A stretch of DNA of 13,292 nt from DATLFQ01 sp035540915 (GTDB lineage: Bacteria; Actinomycetota; Acidimicrobiia; Acidimicrobiales; GCA-2861595): the NCBI GenBank assembly GCA_035540915.1, contig DATLFQ010000171.1, positions 1 to 13,292 of the forward strand. The letters run 5' to 3'. Below, one piece after another: positions 6,200-13,031 of this stretch. Below the pieces are notes generated by a model. The model saw only the letters and a list, made by a program, of their open reading frames with translations, had not been told where the DNA came from and made no database searches. Made by a program: the position numbers and the translations under genes. The stretch's first letter is position 1, and every line of letters starts with the position of its first letter.

Positions 6200-6243
6200 A
6201 AGGACTTCGTACGCGAAGCGCCTTGACCTGTGTCACGTACAGG
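6200..6243. promoter_or_regulatory. Two inverted repeats upstream of the stress-protein gene
   Basis: CTTCG (6205-6209) pairs with CGAAG (6214-6218), with outer arms AAGG (6200-6203) and CCTT (6221-6224). Next to it, CCTGT (6227-6231) pairs with ACAGG (6239-6243) around GTCACGT. They lie about 90-130 nt upstream of the stress-protein start, where an activator could bind. No known operator consensus is matched with certainty. Confidence 0.25.
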
Positions 6244-6336
6244 CCGGAGGGGAGGCCGTCAGCATCCGCCGGCTGGCCGCCGAGCTGGGCGTGATCGGCT
6301 GGGTGACCGCCGGCGGCGACGTCGTCGCCAGCTCCC
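6219..6336 (+). pseudogene. Possible decayed acylphosphatase
   Basis: Frame 3 reads RLDLCHVQAGGEAVSIRR followed by LAAELGVIGWVTAGGDVVAS. Acylphosphatases have a segment of the form VQGVGFR-x3-RR-x-A-x-ELGV-x-GWVRN-x2-DG. The spacing from VQ through RR to GWV is identical. The catalytic arginine (of GFR) and asparagine (of GWVRN) are both absent, no start codon or typical downstream half is seen, and the frame drifts into an Arg-rich translation. The position supports the idea: in Mycobacterium the acylphosphatase gene lies directly before smc. The similarity is short and could be chance. A TetR-like helix-turn-helix reading of SIRRLAAELGV was considered less fitting. Confidence 0.25.
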
Positions 6337-6491
6337 GGCGGAGCAGGTGCCCCACCCGGCGGCGGCCGGCCCGTTGTCGTCACCGGCCGCTCACGGTCCG
6401 AGCGCTTCGGGCAGGGGCTCGATCTCTCGCTCGACCGCCTGCGGGCGTCGCTGGCCTGGGGAGGGTCCGCCGGCCGGGTTCGCGCCGCCGG
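6337..6491 (+). other. Upstream region of smc, no gene recognised
   Basis: Frame 1 is open here and runs into smc, including RPVVVTGRSRSERFGQGLDL. It has no start codon that would suit an SMC protein, which begins at FLKSLTLKGFKSF. I see no other gene. Confidence 0.4.
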
Positions 6492-6497
6492 TACCCT
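6492..6497 (+). promoter_or_regulatory. -10 box (TACCCT) for smc
   Basis: TACCCT fits TANNNT and ends 10 nt before the GTG start. The nearby CGGCAAG is a poor Shine-Dalgarno. A leaderless or very short-leader transcript is inferred. Confidence 0.4.
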
Positions 6498-6507
6498 GCC
6501 CGGCAAG

Positions 6508-9500
6508 GTGTTCCTCAAGTCCCTCACCCTCAAGGGCTTCAAGTCCTTTGCGGACGCCACCACCCTGGAGCTCGAGCCGGGTGTGACGGTCGTCGTCGGC
6601 CCCAATGGGAGCGGCAAGTCCAACATCGTCGACGCGGTGGCCTGGGTCCTCGGCGCCCAGGGGCCCCGGACGATGCGGTCGGCCCGCATGGACGACGTCA
6701 TCTTCGCCGGGTCTGCCCAGCGGCCGGCGCTCGGGCGGGCCGAGGTGTCCCTGACCATCGACAACTCGGCCGGTGTACTTCCGATCGAGTTCACCGAGCT
6801 GACGGTGACGCGAACCCTGTTCCGCTCGGGCGACAGCGAGTACGCCATCAACGGCGCGCCGTGCCGGCTGCTGGACATCCAGGAGCTGCTCTCGGACGCG
6901 GGCGTCGGGCGCCAGCAGCACGTCATCGTGTCCCAGGGCCAGCTGGCCACCGTCCTCGACGCCCGGCCCGAGGACCGCCGGCTTCTCGTCGAGGAGGCGG
7001 CCGGCGTCCTCAAGTACCGCCGGCGGCGGGAGCGGGCGCAGCGCCGCCTGGACGCCACCGAGGCCAACCTGGTTCGGCTCACCGATCTCGTCGCCGAGGT
7101 GCGCCGCCAGCTCCGCCCGCTGGAGCGCCAGGCCGACGCGGCCCGGCGCCACGGCTCGGTGGTCGCCGAGCTGGCCGCGCTCCGGCTGCACCTGGCCGGC
7201 CGGGACCTGGTGGCGCTCGACGAGTCGGTGGCGGCATCGGCCGCAGCCCAGGCTGAGCGGGCGACCGCGGTCGAGGGGGCCCGGCACCGCCTGGCCGGCT
7301 GCGACGCCGCCGTGGCCGAGGCCGAGGCGGCGGCCACGCCGGGCGGGCTCGATCATCTGGCCGACGAGCTGGGCCGCCTGGAGGGATTGCGGGAACGGGC
7401 CCGCGGGCTGGCGGCGCTGCTGGTCGAGCGGCGCCGCTCGCTCGACGCCGAGGCGCGGGCCGTGGTCGACGAGGGGGTGGTGGCCTCCCTCGAGGCGGAC
7501 GCGGCCCGCTGGGCCGCCGAGCTGGATGCCGCCGAGGCCGAGGCCGCCGACCTGGTGCCCCAGGCCGACGAGCTGAGGGCCGCCGAGGCCGCCCTGGCCG
7601 CCGATCGGGCCGCGCTCGGTCCGGTGCCCGGCCCCGGCACAGCGGGGGACCGCCAGGCGGCCGAGCTGCGCGGGGAGCTGGCGGCCGCCACCCGGGCGGT
7701 CGAGGGCAGCCGCCGGGCGCTGGCCGACCTGGACGGGCGCACCGGCGGTCTCGCCGCCGCCGCAGAGGCGTCGGCGGTCGCCGCGGCCGGTCACGCCGTT
7801 GCGCACGGTTGTGCCCGCGACGAGGCCGCCGAGGTGGCCAGCGGCCTGGCCGGCGCCCGGGCGGTGCGGGAGGCGGCCGACGCCGCGCTGGCCGGATGCG
7901 ACGCGGCCGTGGCGGCGGCCGAGCGCGAGAGCAGCGAGTGGCGGGCCCGGGGCGAGGCCCTGGCCCTGGCCCTGGAGCAGGCGCTGGCGCCGGACCGGCC
8001 CGGCCCGGGCGGGGCCTCGCTCGGCGACGCCGCCGGCGTGGTCGGCGTGCTGCGGGACCTGGTGGAGGTGGACGACGGCTGGGACCTCGCGTTCGAGGCC
8101 GCCGCCGGCGAGGCCCTGGGCGCGCTGGTGGTGGACGGCGCCGAACCGGCTCGCGCCGCCCTGGTCCGCCTCCGCGACGGCACGGGAGGCCGGGGCGGGG
8201 CCGTGCTGGCGCTGGGCGTGGCGCCCGCGCCGGCCAGCCTGGCCCTGGACGCGGCGGCCGCCGCGGGCGCCGATCCGGTGAGGGCCCACGTGCGGGCCGA
8301 CCGCCACCCCGGTGTCGCCCAGCTGCTCGACGGGCTGCTGGCCCACGCCGTCGCCGTCCGGGGCGGGTGGCGGGAGGCCCTCGATCTGGCCCTGGCCGGG
8401 CCCGGGTTGGTCGTGGTCACCATGGCCGGCGACCGGTTCGCCGGCAACTGGTGGCGGGCCGGCGCCCCCGCGGCGGTGGCGACCCGAGCTGCCCTGGCCG
8501 AGGCCGGCCGGATGGCAGTCGCGGCGGCCGGCGCGCTCGCCGCCGCGCAGGACCGGCAGGCGGCGGCCCGCACCGAGCGTGACGAAGCGCTCGCCGAGGA
8601 GGCGCGGTGGCGACGCCGGCTGGCCGACGCCGAGTCGAGCCTGGCCGCGGTCGCCGAGGCCCGGCGCCGCGCCGACGACGAAGCGGCGGCCCGCGCCGCC
8701 GAGCGGGACGCGGTGGCGGCCCGCGTCGCCGAGCTGCGCCAACGCCTGGCCCGGGAGGAGCAGGCGATCGCCGACCTGGCTGCCGAACTGCCGAGGGTCG
8801 AGGCCGGCGAAGCGCTCGAGGCCGAGCGGGCGGCCGCCGCCCGCGAGGTGGGCGTTCGTCTCGACCAGCGAGCGGCCGCGGTGGGCGCCCTGCGGGCCGA
8901 GCTGGCCCTCCGGGCTGCCGGGCTGGAGGAGCGCCGGGCCGTCGTCGGCCGCCGTCTGGCCGAGGTCGAGGAGCGTCTTCGCGGCCACGCCGAGCAGCGG
9001 CGCCGGGCCGCAGCACGGCGCGAGGGACTGGACGCGCGGGCCACGGCCACCGCCCGGCTCGCGACCGCGGTTGCCGGCGCCCTGTCCGTGACCGAGGCCC
9101 GGCTGGCGGAGGTGCGCCGAACCCGCCACGAGCGCCAGGCGGCCCTGCGGGCCGCCGTCGGGCACCTGGAGGCGGTGCGCCGGCAGCGGGCGGCGGCCGA
9201 GGCTGCGCTGGCCGCCGCGCTGGAGCAGGCGCAACGCGCCGAGCTGGCCGGGGCCGAGCTGCGGCTGCGGCTGGAGGCCGCCGCCGACGCGGTCCGCCGG
9301 GAGCTGGGCTGCGAGCCGGACCTGGCCCGGACCGCGCCGTGCCCGGAGGTGGCGGGCGGGGCAGCGCCGGCCGAGCGGGCGGCCCAGCTCGAACGCCAGC
9401 TGCGGGCCATGGGCCCGGTGAACCCGCTGGCCGTCGAGGAGCACGCGGCCCTGGTCGAGCGCCAGCAGTTCGTCGAGGCCCAGCTGGAGGACGTGCGGGC

Positions 9501-10011
9501 CAGCCGCCGCGAGCTGGCCAAGGTCATCAAGGCGGTGGACGCCGAGCTGGTGTCGGTGTTCTCGGCGGCCTTCGCGGACGTGGCCGCCAACTTCGAGCGG
9601 CTCTTCGCCACCCTGTTCCCGGGCGGGACCGGGCGCCTGCGCCTCAGCGACCCCGACGACCTGCTGGCCACCGGCATCGAGGTGGACGCCCGCCCGGCCG
9701 GCAAGAACCTGCGCTCGTTGTCGCTGCTGTCGGGCGGCGAGCGGTCCCTCGCCGCGCTGGCCTTCCTGTTCGCCGTCTTCCGGAGCCGGCCGTCACCCTT
9801 CTACCTGCTCGACGAGGTGGAGGCCGCCCTCGACGACGTCAACCTCCACCGCTTCCTGGAGCTCCTGGCCGAGTTCCGCCAGGAGGCCCAGCTGCTGGTG
9901 GTCACTCACCAGAAGCGGACCATGGAGATCGCCGACTGCCTCTACGGCGTCACCATGCAGGCCGGCGGGCCCTCACGGGTGCTGTCGGAACGGGTCTCCT
10001 CGCCCGTGTGA
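6508..10011 (+). CDS. smc: Chromosome segregation protein SMC
   Basis: The 1167-residue ATPase belongs to the condensin-like complex that organises and segregates the chromosome with ScpA and ScpB. The N-terminal head begins MFLKSLTLKGFKSFAD and holds Walker A GPNGSGKSN at 31-39. VSQGQLATVLDARPEDRR and EEAAGVLKYRRRRE then lead into the first coiled coil. The hinge lies at about 505-660 (VVGVLRDLVEV, ALGALVVDG, GDRFAGNWWRAG). After the second coil come PVNPLAVEEHAAL, the signature LLSGGERSLAALAFLFAVF (about 1073-1091), Walker B YLLDE with D1102 and E1103, and the D-loop AALDDVN. GTG 6508 gives the canonical N-terminus. The coil is extremely Ala/Arg/Glu-rich and has no lysine from 170 to 1004. 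Length and motifs are those of an active protein. The 3' end faces the convergent peptidase gene with 25 nt between stops. Confidence 0.98.
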   Translation: MFLKSLTLKGFKSFADATTLELEPGVTVVVGPNGSGKSNIVDAVAWVLGAQGPRTMRSARMDDVIFAGSAQRPALGRAEVSLTIDNSAGVLPIEFTELTVTRTLFRSGDSEYAINGAPCRLLDIQELLSDAGVGRQQHVIVSQGQLATVLDARPEDRRLLVEEAAGVLKYRRRRERAQRRLDATEANLVRLTDLVAEVRRQLRPLERQADAARRHGSVVAELAALRLHLAGRDLVALDESVAASAAAQAERATAVEGARHRLAGCDAAVAEAEAAATPGGLDHLADELGRLEGLRERARGLAALLVERRRSLDAEARAVVDEGVVASLEADAARWAAELDAAEAEAADLVPQADELRAAEAALAADRAALGPVPGPGTAGDRQAAELRGELAAATRAVEGSRRALADLDGRTGGLAAAAEASAVAAAGHAVAHGCARDEAAEVASGLAGARAVREAADAALAGCDAAVAAAERESSEWRARGEALALALEQALAPDRPGPGGASLGDAAGVVGVLRDLVEVDDGWDLAFEAAAGEALGALVVDGAEPARAALVRLRDGTGGRGGAVLALGVAPAPASLALDAAAAAGADPVRAHVRADRHPGVAQLLDGLLAHAVAVRGGWREALDLALAGPGLVVVTMAGDRFAGNWWRAGAPAAVATRAALAEAGRMAVAAAGALAAAQDRQAAARTERDEALAEEARWRRRLADAESSLAAVAEARRRADDEAAARAAERDAVAARVAELRQRLAREEQAIADLAAELPRVEAGEALEAERAAAAREVGVRLDQRAAAVGALRAELALRAAGLEERRAVVGRRLAEVEERLRGHAEQRRRAAARREGLDARATATARLATAVAGALSVTEARLAEVRRTRHERQAALRAAVGHLEAVRRQRAAAEAALAAALEQAQRAELAGAELRLRLEAAADAVRRELGCEPDLARTAPCPEVAGGAAPAERAAQLERQLRAMGPVNPLAVEEHAALVERQQFVEAQLEDVRASRRELAKVIKAVDAELVSVFSAAFADVAANFERLFATLFPGGTGRLRLSDPDDLLATGIEVDARPAGKNLRSLSLLSGGERSLAALAFLFAVFRSRPSPFYLLDEVEAALDDVNLHRFLELLAEFRQEAQLLVVTHQKRTMEIADCLYGVTMQAGGPSRVLSERVSSPV

Positions 10012-10036
10012 GCCGGGTCGATCCGAGCCCTCGCAG

Positions 10037-10876
10037 CTACACAGTGGGCGTGGCGAAGGTGTCGCAGGCCGAGCGGCTGCCCTGGCGGTAGCCGGTGAGG
10101 AACCAGCGCTGGCGCTGCTCGGCCGAGCCGTGGGACCACGACTCCGGGTCGACCTGCCCAGACACCTTCTCCTGGATGCGGTCGTCGCCCACCGCAGCGG
10201 CGGCGTCGAGGCCGTCGGCGATGTCCTGGTCGGTCAGCTCCTCGATGAAGCCGGTGTCGACTGCGCCCCGCGCCCAGAGCCCGGCCAGGCAGTCGGCCAT
10301 CAGCTCCACCCGGACGCCGTCGCTCTGGGGCCCGGTTCCCTCTCGGGCGCGGCGCAGCACGCCCAGCAGGTTCTCGACGTGGTGGCCGTACTCGTGGGCG
10401 ATCACGTACGCCTCGGCGAAGGGCCCGCCCCGGGCTCCGAAGCGGGCGCGGAGCTGGTCGTAGAAGCCGAGGTCGATGTAGATGCGCTGGTCGCCAGGGC
10501 AATAGAAGGGACCGACGGCCGACGTCGCCCCGCCGCAGGCCGTGTTCACCGAGCCGGTGAAGAAGACCGTGGTGGCGTCGCGGTAGCCGTTCAGCTCGTC
10601 GCGCCAGAACGCCTGGACGCTGTTGACCACGCCGACGATCCGGCAGTCGTCGCGCTGGTTGGCGTCCTCGCCGGTCTCGCACTCCGCAGCCAGCCCCGGA
10701 CCGCCGCCCTCGCCCAGGTCGAGCCCCTGCAGGCCCTCACCCCCGCCTCCGCCCAGCAGCGACACCAGCAGGACGATCAGGCCGACCAGCCCTCCGCCGC
10801 CCGCGGCCACGGGGCCCAGGCCGCGGCGGTCCGAGACCTGGGAGGGGTCGAGCCGGGCACCCTTGCGGAAGCGCAT
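10037..10876 (-). CDS. Putative neutral zinc metallopeptidase (YpfJ family)
   Basis: The 279-residue protein matches the putative neutral zinc metallopeptidase family (DUF/PF04228, E. coli YpfJ). It starts MRFRKGARLDPSQVSDRRG, the typical family beginning, followed by a single hydrophobic segment at about 19-42 and a Gly-rich linker. The peptidase part contains VQAFWRDEL, YCPGDQRIYIDLGFYDQL, the zinc motif HEYGHH at 161-166 and ELMADCLAG with the probable third ligand E191. The C-terminal part has DPESWSHGSAEQRQRWFLTGY. It is probably anchored by its N-terminus with the catalytic domain outside. The substrate is unknown. The ATG at 10876 lies 8 nt after the stop of the upstream hypothetical gene, so the two form an operon. 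No good Shine-Dalgarno is seen. Confidence 0.92.
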   Translation of the reverse strand: MRFRKGARLDPSQVSDRRGLGPVAAGGGGLVGLIVLLVSLLGGGGGEGLQGLDLGEGGGPGLAAECETGEDANQRDDCRIVGVVNSVQAFWRDELNGYRDATTVFFTGSVNTACGGATSAVGPFYCPGDQRIYIDLGFYDQLRARFGARGGPFAEAYVIAHEYGHHVENLLGVLRRAREGTGPQSDGVRVELMADCLAGLWARGAVDTGFIEELTDQDIADGLDAAAAVGDDRIQEKVSGQVDPESWSHGSAEQRQRWFLTGYRQGSRSACDTFATPTV

Positions 10877-10884
10877 GCCGTCTC

Positions 10885-11661
10885 TTACCCCGTCGCCGCC
10901 ATACGGCCCAGCAGGCTGTCGAGCAGCCGCTGCTCGAGGTCGGCCGGCAACGGCTCCCGGTAGGCCCCGAGGTAGGCGAGGCCCACCGAGGTCCCGGCGT
11001 GGACCACAGCCAGGTCGACGTACAGGGGCAGCTCGAACGCCGGCCCTCGGGCGGTGTAGGTGAGTCGCCGCCCCTGGGCCTGCCCGGCGCCCGGCACGAC
11101 GGGGATGGGCTCGATGGCCTCCTCGGTGAGGGTGACGCCGGCTGCCCCGCCTTCGAGGAACCCCTTGGCGAAGCCGTCGGCCGCGCAGCGCAGGAACGCC
11201 TCGCCGGCCAGGAACTGAAAGCCCGCGGGGGCGACCGCCGCGTCGTCGGCGACGCCGACGAAGGAGCCGGCGAACGAGAACGTGCCGGGGCCGGCGTTGG
11301 TGAAGAAGGACTCCGCCTCGCTGGTGAGGCGCCCGCTGGTGGGGTCGCCGCCCAGGGCCGGGCAGAACTGCGCGGTGGCGCCCCCGCCCCCGGGGGTGAC
11401 TGCCGGGGCGGCGCCGGTCCCTGGCGCCCCGTCGTCGCGCTCGCTCCGCTCCCAGCCGTCGGGGAAGTCGTCGCGCTGGAACACGAGCCGGCCCGCGTCG
11501 GGCCCGGGGGTGGCGGCCGCGTCGCCGGTCGCGGTAGGCCCGTCGCCGTCGCCGGTCCCCACCCCGGCGGCGCCGAGCGCCCCGGCGACCAGGAGGACGA
11601 CGATGGCGGCGGTCAGCGGACGGGGCGCCCGGTGCGGGGCCGGGCCACGGAGGCGGGGCAC
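10885..11661 (-). CDS. Exported or membrane-anchored hypothetical protein
   Basis: I do not recognise the family. The 258-residue protein has a basic N-terminus (RLRGPAPHRAPR), a hydrophobic segment at 17-35, and an Ala/Gly/Thr/Pro-rich linker to about 57. A compact domain then begins with LVFQRDDFPDGWERS. An F-x-x-DFP-x-GW start is seen in several actinobacterial surface proteins of unknown role. C100 and C159 could form a disulphide if the domain is outside. No lipobox is present, so it is either secreted or held by an uncleaved helix. GTG 11661 is preceded by TAGCTT 6 nt upstream, suggesting a leaderless transcript. It lies first in an operon with the zinc metallopeptidase, 8 nt away, and may be its substrate, partner or regulator; that is inference from position only. 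Confidence 0.75.
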   Translation of the reverse strand: MPRLRGPAPHRAPRPLTAAIVVLLVAGALGAAGVGTGDGDGPTATGDAAATPGPDAGRLVFQRDDFPDGWERSERDDGAPGTGAAPAVTPGGGGATAQFCPALGGDPTSGRLTSEAESFFTNAGPGTFSFAGSFVGVADDAAVAPAGFQFLAGEAFLRCAADGFAKGFLEGGAAGVTLTEEAIEPIPVVPGAGQAQGRRLTYTARGPAFELPLYVDLAVVHAGTSVGLAYLGAYREPLPADLEQRLLDSLLGRMAATG

Positions 11662-11667
11662 GCCCGC

Positions 11668-11673
11668 AAGCTA
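11668..11673 (-). promoter_or_regulatory. -10 box (TAGCTT) of the hypothetical-peptidase operon
   Basis: On the minus strand TAGCTT fits TANNNT and ends 6 nt before the GTG at 11661. No Shine-Dalgarno is present, so a leaderless start is likely. Confidence 0.45.
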
Positions 11674-11693
11674 GCCCGGCCCTCCCGATCGGC

Positions 11694-11713
11694 GGCTGCA
11701 CCGGGCCGCAGCC
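11694..11713. promoter_or_regulatory. Inverted repeat between divergent promoters
   Basis: GGCTGC (11694-11699) pairs with GCAGCC (11708-11713) around an 8-nt GC-rich loop. It lies about 20-46 nt upstream of both opposing -10 boxes, so one protein bound here could affect both. It may also be chance in GC-rich DNA. Confidence 0.2.
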
Positions 11714-11739
11714 CGGCCGGGGGGCGAGGACCGGCTCGG

Positions 11740-11745
11740 TAGGCT
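11740..11745 (+). promoter_or_regulatory. -10 box (TAGGCT) for ftsY
   Basis: TAGGCT fits TANNNT and ends 10 nt before the ATG at 11756. No Shine-Dalgarno is seen. A leaderless or very short leader is inferred. Confidence 0.4.
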
Positions 11746-11755
11746 GGCCCGCCTC

Positions 11756-12928
11756 ATGGAGATCTTCCTGGCCCTGTTCGTGCTGGCCGCCCTGGTGACG
11801 ACGGTGGCGGTGGTGGCCACCCGCCGCCGCCCGCAGGGCGGCGAGCTGGAGCCGCCCCCCGGGGACGCGGTCGCGCCACAGCCGGTCGCAGGAGTCGACG
11901 TCGCCGACCCGCCGACGCTCGACCCGCTCGTGGAGACGCTGCCGGACGCGCCGGTCACCGGTGCCCCCCCGGCCGAGCCCGCGGTCGGGGCGGAGGTGGA
12001 GGCGCCGCCCGCCCCACCGGAGGCGCCGGTACGCCCGAGGTTCCGTGACCGCCTCGGCAAGGCCCGGAGCCTGCTGGCCGGCTACGTCGGCTCCATCCTG
12101 TCCCGGTCGACCATCGACGACGCCACCTGGGACGAGCTGGAGGAGGCTTTGGTGCGCGCCGATGTCGGGGTGGGCCTCACCGCCAGCCTCCTCGACGACC
12201 TGCGGACCCGGGTCAAGGCCGAGGGCATCACGACGCCCGAGGTTCTGGTCGAGGCGCTCAAGAACGACTTGAAGCGGCGGCTCTCGGAGGGCGACCGCGG
12301 CCTTCGCCTCGAGCCCGGCGCCCCCAACGTGTGGCTCTTCGTGGGGGTCAACGGGGTCGGCAAGACGACCACCGTCGGCAAGGTGGGCCTGCGGGAGGCG
12401 TCGGCCGGGTGGACAGTGGTCATGGCCGCCGGCGACACGTTCCGGGCCGCCGCGGCCGAGCAGCTCGAGCTGTGGGCCGGCCGGGTGGGCGCCGACGTCG
12501 TGCGCGGCGCCGAGGGGGCCGACCCCGGCTCGGTCGTGTTCGACGCCGTCGAGCGGGCCAGCGCCAAGAACGCCGACCTCGTCCTGGCCGACACGGCGGG
12601 CCGGCTGCACAACAAGGTCAACCTGATGGAGGAGCTGAAGAAGATCCGCCGCATCGCCGAGCGGCCGCCGGCCCGCCTCACCGAGGTCCTCCTGGTGATC
12701 GACGCCACGACCGGCCAGAACGGGCTGACCCAGGCCAAGGTGTTCACCGAGGCGGTCGACGTCACCGGCGTCGTGCTCACCAAGCTGGACGGCACGGCCA
12801 AGGGGGGCATCGCCCTGGCCATCGCCGTCGACCTCGGCCTGCCCATCAAGCTGGTCGGCCTCGGCGAGGGCGCCGAGGACCTGGTCGACTTCGACCCCGG
12901 GGAGTTCGTCGACGCCCTCTTCGCCTGA
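11756..12928 (+). CDS. ftsY: Signal recognition particle receptor FtsY
   Basis: FtsY is the membrane-associated GTPase that receives ribosome-nascent chain complexes from SRP (Ffh) and passes them to SecYEG. The 390-residue protein begins with a transmembrane helix (about 3-22, EIFLALFVLAALVTTVAVV), as in many actinobacterial FtsY proteins. A Pro/Glu/Ala-rich acidic linker runs to about 95. The N domain follows (RSLLAGYVGSILSR, TWDELEEALVRADVG). The GTPase has G1 GVNGVGKTT at 197-205, the DTFRAAAAEQL insertion-box start, G3 DTAGR at 279-283 and G4 TKLDG at 342-346, then GLGEGAEDLVDFDPGEFVDALF at the C-terminus. smc-ftsY order is usual in this phylum; here the convergent-divergent peptidase pair separates them. 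The start is ATG 11756, supported by the -10 box and the helix. Confidence 0.97.
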   Translation: MEIFLALFVLAALVTTVAVVATRRRPQGGELEPPPGDAVAPQPVAGVDVADPPTLDPLVETLPDAPVTGAPPAEPAVGAEVEAPPAPPEAPVRPRFRDRLGKARSLLAGYVGSILSRSTIDDATWDELEEALVRADVGVGLTASLLDDLRTRVKAEGITTPEVLVEALKNDLKRRLSEGDRGLRLEPGAPNVWLFVGVNGVGKTTTVGKVGLREASAGWTVVMAAGDTFRAAAAEQLELWAGRVGADVVRGAEGADPGSVVFDAVERASAKNADLVLADTAGRLHNKVNLMEELKKIRRIAERPPARLTEVLLVIDATTGQNGLTQAKVFTEAVDVTGVVLTKLDGTAKGGIALAIAVDLGLPIKLVGLGEGAEDLVDFDPGEFVDALFA

Positions 12929-12958
12929 GCGGGACCGAACCGCGTAGGCGACAGGGGC

Positions 12959-13018
12959 GGTTTCCGGTCACGCCACCGACCAGTTCGCCACGCACCGGGA
13001 ACCACTGCGGGTGACCGG
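12959..13018 (+). promoter_or_regulatory. Two mutually exclusive hairpins after ftsY
   Basis: GGTTTCCGG (12959-12967) pairs with CCGGGAACC (12995-13003), nine pairs with one G-U. CCGGTCAC (12964-12971) pairs perfectly with GTGACCGG (13011-13018). The two stems share 12964-12967, so only one can form at a time. The second ends 13 nt before the next ATG. It could be a leader control element, a terminator, or chance. Confidence 0.25.
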
Positions 13019-13031
13019 GCGTCCAAGGGTC

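Noticed and set aside
6252..6290. TetR-type helix-turn-helix reading of SIRRLAAELGV
   Set aside because: The residues after it (IGWVTAGGD) do not continue as the LYxHV end of a TetR helix-turn-helix, and no regulator domain follows.
6391..9444. Very long open frame on the minus strand opposite smc
   Set aside because: It is antisense to a complete SMC protein, has a Gly/Arg/Gln-rich composition and no family motif. Such mirrors are expected where the third codon base is nearly always G or C.
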